This document shows positions 1 through 12,682 of a DNA stretch of 64,000 nucleotides, piece by piece; position 1 is the stretch's first letter; every line of letters begins with the position of its first letter. The notes below the pieces were generated by a model that ran no database searches, was not told where the DNA came from, and saw nothing but the letters and a program-made list of their open reading frames with translations. The stretch comes from Thozetella sp. PMI_491 (lineage: Eukaryota; Ascomycota; Sordariomycetes; Chaetosphaeriales; Chaetosphaeriaceae): assembly GCA_021432635.1 (NCBI GenBank), contig MU270022.1, positions 868,001 to 932,000 of the forward strand, in the 5' to 3' direction. A program made the translations under genes and the position numbers.

Positions 1-797
1 TCTGCTTGCCTGATGATTAAAACAATACGCCAACGAGTAGTGCATCGTCGTCGGACAGTCCGACAGTGTGGGAGAACCCCTGCTCGCGAACCCCGCGTCA
101 TCGTCGGTCAATCCAGCAGGGTAAGAGGACCCCCACCAGCTTATCGGCGAATATCTTTCTTTGCCACACCGCATTTATTAATCCGCGTTCAAGACTAGCT
201 TCACAGCATGCCCTGGAGATGGAAACAGCTGGGTTATGAGAGTGCGGATAGCTGGCGACCATCTACCTCGCCTCCGTCGTAGGTGAACTGACCTAGGATG
301 CGAGCGGGCGACTATATAAGTGAACCTAAGATTGCGCCTTTGCTCTCCAACCCGCTGATCGCCACTGTCGCCCGACACAAGATAAATATCTGGGGTGATG
401 GACTCTGCCTGTATGAGAAGTCGACGAAGTTTGTGGGGCGCGGGGTTGGGTATACTATCGTTTGACGCCATCTACACCGGTAACCGATGTTTCTGGGGTG
501 CTATCTGTAGCCAATGGGAGGAAGGAGATAGGGCACTATTACGTGGGATCCGGGGTAGGTCCCCTGCGAATGGAACGATCCATACTGCCAAAGAGATAGC
601 CACTGGTCGCTGGTCACCGAGATACATAAAGTCAGCGATGAGCATGCTTAAATTGCACTGAAAACTCGTCCTATCTGGGGGTTTCTGAGACTTCTCTCGG
701 GATCTGGCCCAGCTCCTTCCCTCACCTTAACCCGCAACACATACGCCTTGCACGAAAGAGGGGTCTAAGCAGAGGACGATTCACTGTCTTAGCCAGA
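1..797. other. Left-edge intergenic region
   Basis: No coding region could be supported here. Open frames on both strands are short and show no recognisable domain. The last 100-150 bases presumably hold the promoter and 5' leader of the amino-acid permease that starts at 798. Confidence 0.5.
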
Positions 798-2531
798 ATG
801 TCCCAGATGAAAGAGTCGGAAGCGGACCCCGGCTTCCACGAGAAGCAGGTGTTGTCCAATAATGACGACTATGACACGGGATCTGTTGAGCCGGTGAGCA
901 ACGTTGACCAGCTCAAGCGACACCTGGGCAACCGCCACATCCAGCTGATTGCAATTGGTGGCTCCATCGGCACCGCGCTATTCGTGAGCATCAGCAGCGG
1001 ACTCATAGAGGGCGGACCCGGCAGCTTGCTCCTGGGATATATCATCTACTCGGTCCTCCTAGCCATGGTCAACAACTGTATGGCGGAGATGGCCGTGTAT
1101 ATGCCCATCTCGGGTTCCTTCATCCGGTTCGCTGGCAAGTGGGTGGACCCTGCATTTGGATTCATGGCTGGCTGGAACTTTTTTCTCTACGAGGCCGGTA
1201 TGATCCCGTATGAGATCTCGGCAATCAATCTCTTGCTCACCTTCTGGCGCGACGACGTGCCCGTGTGGGCTGTCTGTTTGGTTTGTGTCATCTTGTACGC
1301 CGTGCTTAACATCTTCGCCGTTGAGTATTTTGGCGAGGCCGAGTTTTGGCTATCCAGCGGAAAGTTCTTCCTCATTGTACTTGTTTTTTGCTTCACCTTT
1401 GTCACCATGGTAGGCGGAAATCCTCAACACGATGCGTACGGATTCCGATACTGGAGAGATCCGTAAGTCTCTTCGCGGACCCCTTGGCTGTAACAAGGTC
1501 ACTTACAATGCTTTCGTAGTGGATCATTCGCAGAATTTATAACTACAGGCGACCTTGGCAGGTTCGAAGGATTCCTCGGTGCGCTCTGGTCTGCATCTTT
1601 CACCATCGTAGGCCCGGAGTACCTCGCGATGGTGGCCGGGGAGGCTAAACGACCGCGTATTTATCTAAAACAGGCGTTCAAGACGGTCTACTGGCGATTT
1701 GGGTTTTTCTTTATTGGCGGAGCCTTGTGTGTAGGGATCATCATTCCCTACACCGACCCAACGCTCAACGCGAATGCTGGGATAGGCACAGCCAATGCGT
1801 CGCCTTATGTCATCGCCATGCAGAATATGGGCATTACCTTCTTGCCGCACCTTACCAATGCGCTCATGATCAGCAGCATCTTCTCGGCCGGCAACGCGTA
1901 CACCTATTGCTCCATGCGGTCTCTGTACGGCTTGGCGCTTGAGGGCCAGGCTCCAGCGATCTTCAAGAGATGCACAAAGAACGGCATCCCTTACGTCTGT
2001 TTCTTGGTCACCATGCTGTTCCCGTTGCTCTCTTTCTTGTCCATCGGCAACACCACCTCTCAGGCTGTCACTTGGCTGGGCTATCTGACACAGTCCGCGC
2101 AGCTGATCGATTACATTATCATGAGCGTCACATATGTCTTCTTTTACCGTGCCCTCAAAGCACAGGGCGTTGACCGCGACACTCTTCCCTACAAAGGTTG
2201 GGGCCAGCCGTACTGTGCCTATATTGGGGGCGTCTTCATGACAGTTATTCTCGGCTGCTATGGCTATGCTACCTTCCTGCCAGGATACTGGGACGTCAGC
2301 TATTTCATGTCCTATTACACCATGATCTTTGTGGCGATTCTTACCTATGGCTTTTGGAAGATCTTCAAACGGACAAAATTTGTGGATCCTGCTGAGGCCG
2401 ATCTGATTTGGGACAAACCTGTCATTGATGCTTACGAGGAATCATTCGCTCACCCTCCTGAGGGCTTTTGGAACGAAGTCTTTCGACATTTGGGATTGAA
2501 GAAACCGCATCAATTCCAGGTTGAAATGTAA
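798..2531 (+). CDS. Amino-acid permease (yeast amino-acid transporter type, APC superfamily)
   Basis: The gene joins 798..1462 and 1520..2531 across a 57-nt intron (GTAAGT to TAG) and gives 558 residues, normal for the family. A hydrophilic cytosolic tail (residues 1-45) leads into HIQLIAIGGSIGTALFV, the signature first membrane helix of fungal amino-acid permeases. About twelve hydrophobic segments follow, as does the conserved GPEYLAMVAGEAKRPR stretch in the middle, which restores perfectly across the splice. The family imports amino acids by proton symport at the plasma membrane. The substrate cannot be read from the sequence. It converges on the Zn2Cys6 regulator at 2989-5368. The ATG at 798 is chosen because it is the first in frame and gives the usual N-terminal tail. 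Confidence 0.93.
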
Positions 2532-2988
2532 ATTACCCAGAAGGGCCAGATGAGTGCAGACAGGATACACACTTGTAGCAATACGAAGAGGCGGACTGTC
2601 AACTTAAAGCATAGCAACATATGAAGATATTGTTCGTTTGTGGCGGCCAGTAGCTATATGCCATCGCGCTAGTAAAGAGGTCTTCTGAAGTTCCTACCAG
2701 GCTTTAATACAAGGAGACAGCTGGTATAGCAACAAATGCAGGAGCAGCAACGAACACGGGAGAGTAAGGCCGAACGGTGAGTTAGTGGAATAATCGCAAA
2801 TATTGAAGTCCCAACCAGAAACCTAGCCCATGCGCTAACCTTTCTACTCTAATTACCTACTAGGGTCCTTGCTTTCTGCACGTGTCTATTTGGAGGATAC
2901 CTAGAAGCCACTCTAACCCTCCATGCCATCAACGCAGGGCAAATTTCTCTACCCTCAGAACGGCGTCTTAAATTTGGGCGTCTGTATG
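2532..2988. other. Convergent 3' intergenic region
   Basis: This is the gap between the 3' ends of the permease and the regulator on the other strand. It should hold both 3' UTRs. No coding sequence or repeat was seen. Confidence 0.5.
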
Positions 2989-5368
2989 TCAAGGCAGACC
3001 TCGTCCCATGTCACCGGCCTCCGGTCTCAGCCAGTCAAAGGTATCCATTAAATCAAAATTAAAATAATCGTTCATTTCAAAATCCAGCCCTGCCCAAGGC
3101 AAATCTATCGGCTGGCCAGAGGCAGGTGGCTGAGGATGGTTGAGCGTGTGATCCAGCACGCGCGCGATGACGGCGTCGACAGCTTTGATAAGGTTGCCGT
3201 TGGGTGATGACGGCTTGATCCAGGATAGGAAAGCAGAAAGCACCGAGAGTTTCTGGATGATACTGGAACGCGAGTAGTTTGGGTCCAACGGCACCTGTGA
3301 CTCCATCTCTAGGTCGGCGACAGGTGTAGGATTCATCAGCTCCATGCACAGCACGCCGCCAGCGGGCACAGCGTACGACATGACCAGCCAGCTGTAATCG
3401 CTGCGCAGAGGGGAGACGCGGTTCTTGTACGTCCAGAAGAGGAGGGTCAAGGAAATCAGATCTATGCTGATGGCTAGCAAGTCCCGAGTACGGTGTTGCG
3501 GGCCTCTTCGGTTCGAGAGCAGCCGTTCGACGAAGAACATGTTCTGAAGATGCTCGAGTTGGATGAGGCTCTTGGCATAAAGAGACAGCCCCTCCGGGGT
3601 GACACCGAATCCGAAACGGCCGCCGCCCTTGTCAACGTTGCCTACCAATTCATGATCTCCCGATAGAAGGCGGTCGACTTCATCTCGGTCGTAGATAAGC
3701 CCAGAAGGGAACTTGGATATGGTATCAAGCTCTAGATCACGTAACTTTCTGTTCCTCTTGTTTCAGAAAGGGACGATTCGGGCAATAGGAATCTCACTAT
3801 ATCTGGGTTTCACTTACAGTAATTCATCCATGGACAAGCTTGCTGGACCCAGCGACGCTTCGAGGATTGCATCCCTGACATACGCAAGACTGCAGCGACC
3901 TCGAAATATTGTTGTAGGATATATTTGGTTGTCAGTGTTCCAGCCATTGATGTCTAGACGTGCAACAGCATCAGCCAGCGCCTTGGAGCCCATCATTAAC
4001 ACGTGACCGGGGATGTCGAGTGGCAACGGTGTTGACGTGTAGCGGCGGCTTAATAATGGCGGCCGACCCGTGAAGGAGGCAACGAGTTTGTCCATCAAAA
4101 AGATAGTCCCGAAGCATTTTCTCCTTGCCTCGGACGCCGGCGTTGGTATATACGACGGGGTGGGATGATCGGCATGCATGCCAATGAACACGATTGCCCC
4201 CACATTCCAAGCGTGGAGGCCCTGGACGGCAATACCTGCGTCCCTGACGCATCAGCGGAGTACGGGAGACGAGAACAAGAGCAGCGGGGATCGACTTACC
4301 AGCATCGCCAAGCACGTGGGTTTCGAGAATCATGTGGTTGTGGTGGAGAAGGACCACGAGCGTGTTGACGTTTCGGGTCGGGTCGGCCAGGGCCATGCAC
4401 CCCTCGATCCCCGCCTTGAAATGAAACATACGGGTTGCCTTGAGATGGTTAACCTCCCAACTGCCGGCGGCTCGACCCTCACCGTTCTCATCGATGTCAC
4501 GGTTGAGTGTTGCGAAGGCCCAGTGTGTGAATACGATCCCTAGAGCTTCCCAACGCAGGTTCTCTCCGGAAAAAGAGGCGATCCACTCGTCGCCATCGCT
4601 GATGTTCTCCACGAGTGGCCGCTGGGAATTGAGTGTCAATGTCCGAGCCATCTCCAGCAGTCCTCCTGTGCTGCCATTTTTTAGAACAGGACCGAAATGG
4701 TCGTAGATAGAGAGCATGATCCTTTGGCTTGCTATTCGACTCCACGTGTCGTTGGGGTGGATGTCGAGATCAAAGATAGCTTTGCCCGTCTTTTCATTCG
4801 GGATCATTCGCAGTACCTTGAGTGCAGATTCATCTGTTGCGGACGCTGCTGCGGTCTTCTGGTCGTTGGTAGCATTGGGAACCTCCTCCAGGGCGGCTGT
4901 GTGGTTAGCACTTCCTCCGCTCGGCGTGAGCGCCTCGCTCTGGCCGAGGGCGGGCATATTCTCTAGGCCATTATAAACGCTGTGGAAGCTCGTGGCCCCC
5001 AGGAATCCGGTATTCTGGAAATTCAGCTGAGGAGATCCCACGGAGGTGCTTGATGGTGTCTGGCCCTCTTCTTGAGATACAAAGGAGCCGGAGGGAGACG
5101 GGACGGCACGGGGCTCGGAGCTGCCCGTGGGTGTCGACGCGGCAGCCAAGGGTGGAAGTCTAGGCGCAGGCGCTGAGACGCGTTCCGCGTGGACTAATAC
5201 CGGAACTGTAGAGCTTCGGGGGACATATACACACTCCCGTTCGGTTCCACGTCGGCGGCATCTCGCGCAGACTGGAGTCTCGTGCCCACAGGACACTTTG
5301 CGACGCCTGCATGGCTCACACGCTTGATACCTCCCATTCCGTGTTCTCCCAACAGGATATGCGGGCAT
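2989..5368 (-). CDS. Zn2Cys6 transcription factor with fungal-specific middle domain
   Basis: Three exons, complement(2989..3748, 3818..4235, 4300..5368), join in phase to give 748 residues. Introns of 68 and 64 nt have GTAAGT donors and CAG acceptors. The ATG at 5368 is the first in frame; the zinc cluster follows at once with cysteines 17, 20, 27, 34, 37 and 46 in the canonical C-x2-C-x6-C-x6-C-x2-C-x8-C order. A Ser/Pro/Thr-rich linker of about 120 residues follows, then a helical region matching the fungal transcription-factor middle domain (segments such as VGAIVFIGMHADHPTP and ARRKCFGTIFLMDKLVASF, the latter a typical family landmark). It is expected to be a nuclear DNA-binding regulator. 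Its target is unknown; the permease downstream is convergent, so co-regulation is only a possibility. Confidence 0.92.
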
Positions 5369-5987
5369 GGCTAATGGATAATTTACGCTTCGCAAAGCTC
5401 GCAAGACCGAGTCGCGGAATGTGGGTTTGCTTGCGATCTCGGGGGTTAAGCCAACCTAGGTAGCTGATGGGTTATGTTACAGTGGCCTCGGAGCTCGGGA
5501 ATTCGCGCTGTATTGTAGTAATATGTGGGCCGCACGCTCTAGTAGAGGCTCATCAGAAAAGTCCCTTGTATCAGTGCCGTAAAAGGGAGGTGGCAAGCGC
5601 TAGCATAGAGGCAAGGAGGGATGATTCCATGAGATCTGGAGACAAGGAGGTGCCAGAGTCACAGTACGTTACTCAAAGAGTAATCCTCCATTCGGAGCTC
5701 GGCTTTTAGCTTGGCGTTGATTGGTGCAATCTGGCCGAGACTATTACCCGATCCGGTATCGCCGCTCCAAACCCGAGCCGAATGCTCCCATAAACGCGTC
5801 TTGGTGGCCGAGGCTTATCATTGACTAGGGAACATCAGGTTGTACGTATTGTGCGTACTGCAAGGTCAAGTACTTGTAGTTCATCTTCAATATTCTCAGT
5901 GTGTCTTGCAGGTAAAGTTAGAGCCAGAAAGAATCTTGCCGCAGACAATGTGCAAGCCTTATGACTGCGCAGTACTGCGCGATTCGG
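5369..5987. other. Intergenic region upstream of the 5.4-kb regulator
   Basis: This gap should contain the promoter of the regulator, which is transcribed leftward from 5368, and the 3' flank of the decayed MFS transporter. No further gene is supported. Confidence 0.45.
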
Positions 5988-7538
5988 CTATCTTCCTACA
6001 GCTCTTAGTCGCGCCCCACTCAACCAGAGCAGCGCAATGATCGGTAGCCCCAAGAGGTAGAACAGAAACGCCAACAAGCTGTTTCCCCAGCCGTAGCCCA
6101 AGGTAGCATACAGTCGCGGCGCAAAAAGCGGAAAGGTGAATCCCAGAATGTATGTGAAAATGCGGGTGGCAGCACTCGCACTGGCCGCATGGTCCGTAAA
6201 CTCGTCTAGGCGGTAGGCATATGGTCCTTGCTACATCATCATCTTGCCTAATGCGAACAACAACACGCTGGCATCGATTATAGGCCAGTCTAGTGCATAT
6301 TCAGCCGACCATCCATACCACACTAGGGCCAAGGGAAAGACCACGGCGGCGGGGACCATGTGGGGGATGCGCCATTCGGGAACCGGTTCGCTATCCGGTT
6401 TCCGTCGCTTCATCATGGCCCAGAGCTTGTCCATGAGCCGCCCGCCGAGCTGTGCCGCAAGTGTGGAGCCGATAGCAATAGCGATATAATGCAGACTGCT
6501 CTGGGTCTCGGTCTGGCCGTACTTGTCTTTGCCAGAGCCCAGCGAATGAAGATAAGACGAGGGTGTAAATTCCGAAGTCAAGAGCGAGGATCAAAGCAAG
6601 GACCTGGTTGATGGGGCGGCGGACTATCATTCGGACTGGACGAGCGAGACCTCCCTTCACCCGCCGCAGGAATTCTCGCCGACGCTCTTCGCTAGGAATT
6701 GTAGGAAATCCGGCTTGCTTGGCTGCTAGCTTGGACTTTCGATCGAGTAGAACTAGGGGATATGTTTCTTTGATCAGCAGTACCCCAAGGATAGCAACTG
6801 CAGCTTCCGCAATAGACAAAATCCAGAAGAGCCATTGCCATGCAATACGCTGCGCTACAGAACCGCCCAGAATAGGTCCAATCGCTGGACCGAGACATGG
6901 GAGGATAGAGGCAATAGCTTTTGCCATTCCGCGGTGCTCGGCGGTGAACATGTCGCCCAGCACAGGGCCCGTAAGCTAGAGAACGTACGCGGTGTGAGAA
7001 GCGAGATCCTGTTTGTTGCAGTCGGTCACGGGAGGGGTGTCTCATACCGTAACCCCTACGCTCCCTCCTGCTGCTGATAGCAATCTTCCTAGTAACAATA
7101 TCGTGGGCGAGTTTGCCACGGGACATAGTGCGTTCCAGAAGCCGAACCACAGCACATAGATGACCCATACTGGGCTTGCGCCCATACACCTCGGACATGG
7201 GAGCAACGGCAAAGGGCGCGAATCCGAGCCCGAGAAAATAGACCGAAAAGGAGAGCTGAATGGTAGAGTCATTCATGCCCAAATCGGCCGCAATTCGCTT
7301 CATTGCTGGCGCGATGACGCTGGCGGTCATGATCGTGATGACTTGACTGGACGAATAGATCGTCGCAATCGTGATCTTGCGCCAGAGAGGCCAATTATAT
7401 GGCCTCTCCGGGTCATTTTCGCCGTTCCAGCAAATCTAGAGCATGACTGGGATTAGCGTTGAATAGAGGAGATGTCTTAGTAGGTAGATTGACCGCTTGT
7501 GGCTCGTCTGCAGCCGCGGCCGGCGAGGAATCCGGCAT
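5988..7538 (-). pseudogene. Decayed MFS transporter (drug:H+ antiporter DHA1-like)
   Basis: Read leftward from an ATG at 7538, the fragments spell a complete fungal 12-helix MFS protein in order. An N-terminal piece contains DPERPYNWPLWRK. The first helices end in EVYGRKP, and VWVIYVLWFGFWNA continues one frame over (break near 7170). Helices 4-6 include LTGPVLGDMFTAEHRGMA, reached by removing an intron with a GTATGA donor near 7050. A second frame change lies just after SSFAGLWQ near 6530. Helices 8-10 follow, then an in-frame TAG at 6231-6233, with the tail from QGPYAYRLDEFTDHAA to a stop at 5988. Two frame changes plus one stop make it non-functional. The TAG lies where CAG would be expected, a C-to-T change of the kind RIP makes, though one base proves nothing. 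The first intron (near 7440-7500) has a weak GTCAAT donor and is uncertain. Confidence 0.85.
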
Positions 7539-8572
7539 TGAGGCCTAGCCTGTGTCAAAGCTGGGCACTCTCCATCCGTTTACAAATATCGCCCTAGTAC
7601 CTGCAGTCAAATTTTATGTTGTCGGACAAGAAAACTAAGGGAAACCTTCCTCTTTGAAGACAGGCCAAACCTTTGCGCAGAGTCTCCTTAGATTCCGCAG
7701 CAGTAAGCTTAGCGCTAGAAGTGTGAATGGCGATTTTATTTCTATTATACAGTTGAACTTATGCTGTCCGGGATTTGGTGCGATACCGGTGTAGAGAGAC
7801 GTTCGTCGTTTGACCGTCGGCATTACGAACTCGCTACCAGAAGACGGTTCCGAGGCATCCAGAGCAAGGCGTGGGTTTAACTCTATGAGGAAGGTTGAAG
7901 TGCCTTGAGGCCGGAACCCCACATCACTGGCGAATCCAGAGGCTCGTGCAGGGTTCCGCGATGTGCCTCACACTCTGGGGGTGATTCCGATCAGATCAGC
8001 TCACACAATCTTATCTGATTATCTGATCAGATCCTTCTTTATTAATATTGAGCACCCTTGCCATCGCTACGATGGATCAAGTAGCTATGATGCGTCGTAT
8101 CGCATTTTCACGTCACATTTTGCGTACGGTTGCTGAACAGAATTTGCTCCAGTAGTGGAAGAATCGCTCATTCTACCAAAGCCTCCGCCGCTCTCCTTTT
8201 TGAGTCTATTTTCGATGACTAGGAACCTCGGTGTGGACGTCCCGTATTAAATAGGCGGTAAGACTCTGGTAGCTATTGAGATCTCCTTGCCTTCCACCCA
8301 TAGGAGAGGTCGCTCCGCGAACCTACAGGTTTGCCCCGCAATTTATAGACGTATGTAGAGACACAACTGCCCTATTCGTAAAGTTGATCTCGCCCCTACA
8401 ATGCTATAGACGATTTAGCTTTTGTCTGCTAAAAGGGTAGTTCTAGAAGGCGGATAACCTAGGTTCCACGAAACCCAGGATACTTTTTGTTAAAGTTATC
8501 CAAGATGGTTCACCGCAACGAAGCCTAGAATGCCAGTCATGCCGTAACCCTCTTTTCCGTAGCTCGGTTGGT

Positions 8573-8594
8573 CGCCCCCAGCAGGCAGGGGGCG
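8573..8594. repeat. GC-rich hairpin
   Basis: CGCCCCC at 8573-8579 and GGGGGCG at 8588-8594 form a perfect 7-bp stem around an 8-base loop. No U-run follows and no gene ends here, so no function is assigned. Confidence 0.5.
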
Positions 8595-9172
8595 TAGGTT
8601 AACATCAGGCAGAGGTGTCCGTCTCCGTCGGCACGCCTACCGGCGGCACACGTGTTACTGAGAAGAGTACGGGCTAGTGGACCTCGATGACTGCGCCGTA
8701 TCTAGCGCGGGGAATGTGCTATTGGGTCCACCGTGTCGGACTAAGATTTCCGGGTTGCTTTCCAGAGTGGATGTCGACGGTAGCGACCTTCTATCGCGCT
8801 TGAGTGATTTGAGCAAATCCATATCCCGTGAAATCCGCCTAAACAGAGCTATTTCTCATGCCATGAGACCGAACGTCTGGTAAATGAAGGAAATTATACC
8901 GCGTTCTCTTCGAGGCCAACAACACAAGCATGTGCCAGAGAGCTGGCCGGCTTGGTACGGGATGGCCCCAGTCTGCCGGGGGAAATTGGCGGTCCCGACG
9001 CTGTGGTCTGGCCGCTGGAGGACCCGGTGAGGTCAGGGATCCCATATGCATCACTATTGACCCCTATTCGTCTGCAATACGCCGTTTCGCCCTCGTCGCA
9101 GCCTATCATAGTGGTGACGGGATGCTTCAGCATACGTGGCGCCGACTAGGCCCGCCTGGTTCTTTTGTGTTT

Positions 9173-9192
9173 TCGTGCTAGCGCTAGCACGA
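9173..9192. repeat. Perfect 20-bp palindrome
   Basis: The bases TCGTGCTAGC followed by GCTAGCACGA are perfectly self-complementary over 20 bp. The core AGCGCT/GCTAGC recurs in another palindrome at 20627-20640. It could be a dimeric-factor binding site or chance; it lies 390 bp upstream of the first gene of the 9.6-20.3 kb cluster. Confidence 0.6.
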
Positions 9193-9584
9193 GACACATC
9201 CTTGGGGTAGTGTGGGTGGCAGGGAGCCGGGCAGAAGCCGGACGTGCCGTCGGCTGGCGTCAAAAGCCGGCCTAACCTGGTATGGGGCCTGCCTACCGGG
9301 AAGAGCCTGATGAGACTACCCATGGGCTAAGATTACGCTGAGGATCCTCACGAGCCCAGTCCCGTGCCCCTTGGGGCTTGCCGAGAGAAACTGCCGTGGC
9401 TCAGCTCCCGCCCGGTAGCTGACAACCCGTGCCTCTCTTGTCTCGGCTCGGCGGATTAGGTAGTAGAGAACCGGTACGGCTCTCAGGCGGGTTAGATATT
9501 TGGTTCACGAGGCAGCCGGCCAGCGGCTACAGATCAGCATCTCAAAGGCCGGAATGCCGGGTTAGACAATAGCGGAGTTTGACC

Positions 9585-12043
9585 ATGGACGGACAGCCCA
9601 TCTCGAACGCCCCTGCGAGGAAACGCAAGCGGGTCTCGCGTGCCTGCACATTCTGCCATTCCAGAAAGACTCGCTGCGAGCTGTGAGTGCCTGCCCAGCC
9701 TGCTCACTACCTAGTCTTAGCCCAGGCGAGTCATGTCGATGCATGTCGACCTGTGTCACGCTTAACCGACTGACAATATCTTGCTACCCGCAGCACCAAC
9801 AACAAACCGCCATGTCGCAGATGCCTTGAAGAGGACCAAGAATGCGTTCTAGCTTCCTTCCAACGCAACAAGAGCAAGACCGGTCAATTGAACCGGCAGG
9901 GTTACCGCGATGTCGACCCGTCCGGCCGGTTAAGGAGCCCGACTGCGCTGCAGCGCACCCCATCGCAAACCCGGGCTGAAGAAGTCACTCAAAGTATTGC
10001 CTCTACCGATTTGATTAACCCCTCAGATGCCCTCAGCCTACTAGCGCTGGTAGCAGACCATGACCGAGCATGCGAAAGCAACGAGTCGGAAGCACGAGAG
10101 GAGAGGTCTGCTGAGTACACCGGCGAGCATGATACCACGGAGCTAGATCACGAATTCCCGCCATTAACAAGCGGTTTATTAACCATGGAAGCTATAACTC
10201 GATTGCTTAATCGGTACGTTCGTTTTTTTTTATTTTTATTTTTTTATTATGCGTGGACTCGCGTCAGATTGTACCGGCTAATAACTATTTATCACAAGCT
10301 ACTACGAGTACTACCACCCATACTTCCCGATAGCCCACAAAGATGTATTCTACACCGGTCGACTGTCCCGGACGATAAGAAAAGAGCCTCATCTACTTAC
10401 TGCCCTTTTGATGGTCGCGACAAAAGATGACCCGGCGTTAGCGAGGGAACATGAGGCTTGTGCCGCACATATGGAGAGCCTCATCGCCCAGCTCATCTGT
10501 AAAGGTTCATTGAGTGTCGGGGCAACAGAGGCGCTCCTGATCATGGCCGAATGGGTCCCTCGGCCACCGGAAGGAGAGCTCGCGACAACCCAACATGAAG
10601 ACCAAGTCGCCTGGATGCAAATTGGCGTGGCCGTCCGGCTGGGTTATCTCCAGGGGCTTGAACAGACAGGCTTCTCAAGGGACAGACGGACACGGCCCGA
10701 GAGCTTTGATCGCAAGCGGCTGGCCTGGGCAGGTATATGAACCGTGCAATATTTCCGGGGAGAGCCAATCAATGAGGGCTAACATGTTCAGCGTGCTACA
10801 TGAGTGACCGACAAATATCTATCCTCCTGGGGAACAGATTTTGGGCCCGCGGCCCTGCACATGGCTCGTCAGCAAGTGCAGAGGAGTTCCCGTCGCTCGC
10901 TGCCCAGAAGAATGGTTCTGAGAACTTGGGCCTCTTCTTCCAGGGGCAGCTGGAGCTCACGCAGCTGTTTAGCAATGTGCACGACATTCTTTATTCTTCC
11001 AAAAGGCAAAGGGAAGACTTGGCCCGAGGGGGAGGTTATGCGAAATATATTGTGAGTTCCCCGCTGTCCGTCGCCGCTGTCGTAGATGCTCACCAGAGAT
11101 GCGGTAGGATGACTTTACCGCTTCACTTCGGAGATGGAAACTAGATTGGGGAAGTCTTGGCTGTGAGTGCAGCTTCTCCCCCCGCTTGAAGTCAAAGCTG
11201 ACCCTGACCCCAGTTACGCCACATTCGAGGGCTTCTCTGATACTATCGTATGATTTCTTGCGTCTATACGTCAACGTATCTGCTTTCCAGGCGACCGTGG
11301 ATCGCTACATCGCCCGAACCCGTCAAAACCGGGGCCGAGACGCGCAGTCCAGTTCGTTTCTCGCTGAAATAGCTATGACCCCTGACTCTCGGTTTATTCA
11401 GGAGTCAATAGATGCGGCACACTCTCTGCTGGGAACTATCAATAGTCTGGTGAACCCTGATCATGGACTAAATTGCATGCCCCTTAAATACTATCTATAC
11501 ACGGTGCATGCTGCCGTGTTTCTGTTCAAGGTAAGCACTATGCAAGACTACCTCATGTCTGAACTGAGACACCAAATAACTAACTAAAAAAAAAAGGCGA
11601 AGGCTGTTGGTGCAATCCGTGGCGGGTCCGGTGAGAGTCTGAACAGGACGATCAATGCAACGATCGAGAGACTGAGGCAATCCTTACCACATTCTGATAG
11701 TATCGGAAACCGCTATGCTCGTTTTTTATCGCTTCTATGGAAAGGGGGCACGGAGAAACTGGTCAAGGAGCCGAGGGTGGCTAGAATTCACCAGCCCCGG
11801 TCCGCAGACGCGCAGGATAACACGGCATGGGACCAGGATATGACGCCTGATATCGCCATGGAGCTCGAGCAGCTTAATGAATTTTCATGGCGGGACCTAG
11901 ATAGCCTCGGCCAGTTCATCAATAATGGGATGGGGGGCGCTGAGAGCGTAATCACCAGCCCTAGGCACGACCCGCAGCTACACCCAAGCGCGCAGCATGT
12001 GTCGCTGCAAGGCTGGCAAGATCCATTCTCGGCCCTTGGCTGA
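9585..12043 (+). CDS. Zn2Cys6 transcription factor, putative cluster regulator
   Basis: Seven exons join in phase: 9585..9682, 9794..10213, 10299..10732, 10792..11051, 11108..11162, 11214..11530 and 11597..12043, giving 676 residues. The zinc cluster has cysteines 21, 24, 31, 40, 43 and 50 and is split by intron 1 after C-E-L, a common position in fungal regulators; the basic run ARKRKRVSR precedes it. The middle domain starts around YYEYYHPYFPIAHKDVFY, the landmark 'HP.fPil' segment of fungal regulators, and continues through WMQIGVAVRLGYLQGL, a conserved helix. Exon 5 is only 55 nt. The family acts in the nucleus and often controls adjacent metabolic genes. It sits 640 bp upstream of the MFS porter on the same strand, so it is the natural candidate to control the group up to 20.3 kb. 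Confidence 0.92.
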
Positions 12044-12682
12044 GGACACAAATAGTCGCAATCTGCGATGTGCCCTAGATCGCTCTGGGCCAGTGAATTG
12101 GACGTTACCTCTTTGCCCGAGCGCATAACCTATGTGTATTGTGTTCCCAAGCGGGCTCTCAAGTCTTCCCAATATTACGCATCATGTGGCAATAACTGAT
12201 CCTAGAACCTGGCAAGACCGTCCTAGGCTGTCCCGTAGACTGGAAATAGCTTGATCAAGGCACTAAGACTACCTGGTAGTTGGGAGTCAATTCAGCTCTC
12301 GTTGACAGTTTGGCGGAGTTTCAAATCATGGCTGAGGCGGCGGCCCTGTCTCCTCCCTGCCGAACCGCGAGTCTTTGACCGTGGGCCCCTGGTCGGCTCG
12401 CCGGTTCGTCGGCGATTGACTAGCGCCAGAGACCCAGGGGAGGGTGGGGCCCGTTCCCCCCTGGGGTTGTAGGGGGCAGCCCCTACTCCACAGTGCTAGC
12501 ATAGTCCAGATTAGAGGGTGTCCCCCGCATAGCAGACCAAGGCAGAGCTTGCATTGCGGGTTCCCCATGGGGTCTGCTGTGATGAATTATATATCTAGAC
12601 GTTCCCTCCCAGCTTTCCTTCACCCTACCACACGCTTTCTCAGGACTACTTTCGTCACCCGACAGCCAGGAATCCTTTCGCC
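12044..12682. other. Intergenic region, porter promoter
   Basis: This holds the 3' flank of the regulator and the promoter of the MFS porter. A G/C-homopolymer-rich patch lies at about 12430-12490 and a TATATAT-like stretch near 12588. No gene is supported. Confidence 0.45.

Larger units (their letters stand above)
7539..9584. other. 2-kb gene-free stretch with small inverted repeats
   Basis: I find no supportable gene in this 2-kb interval. It contains a perfect 12-bp palindrome at 8021-8032 next to two TTATCTGA copies (possible GATA-factor sites), a GC hairpin at 8573-8594 and a perfect 20-bp palindrome at 9173-9192. It resembles decayed repeat DNA, but no transposase fragment was recognised. 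The final 100-200 bases should hold the promoter of the regulator at 9585. Confidence 0.45.

Noticed and set aside
1187-1408. Minus-strand open frame inside the permease exon
   Set aside because: It is a shadow of the permease coding strand; the plus-strand frame has all family landmarks.
7985-8032. Inverted GATC/ATCTGATC motifs considered as transposon ends
   Set aside because: The 12-bp palindrome is self-contained, and I found no matching partner end or target duplication.
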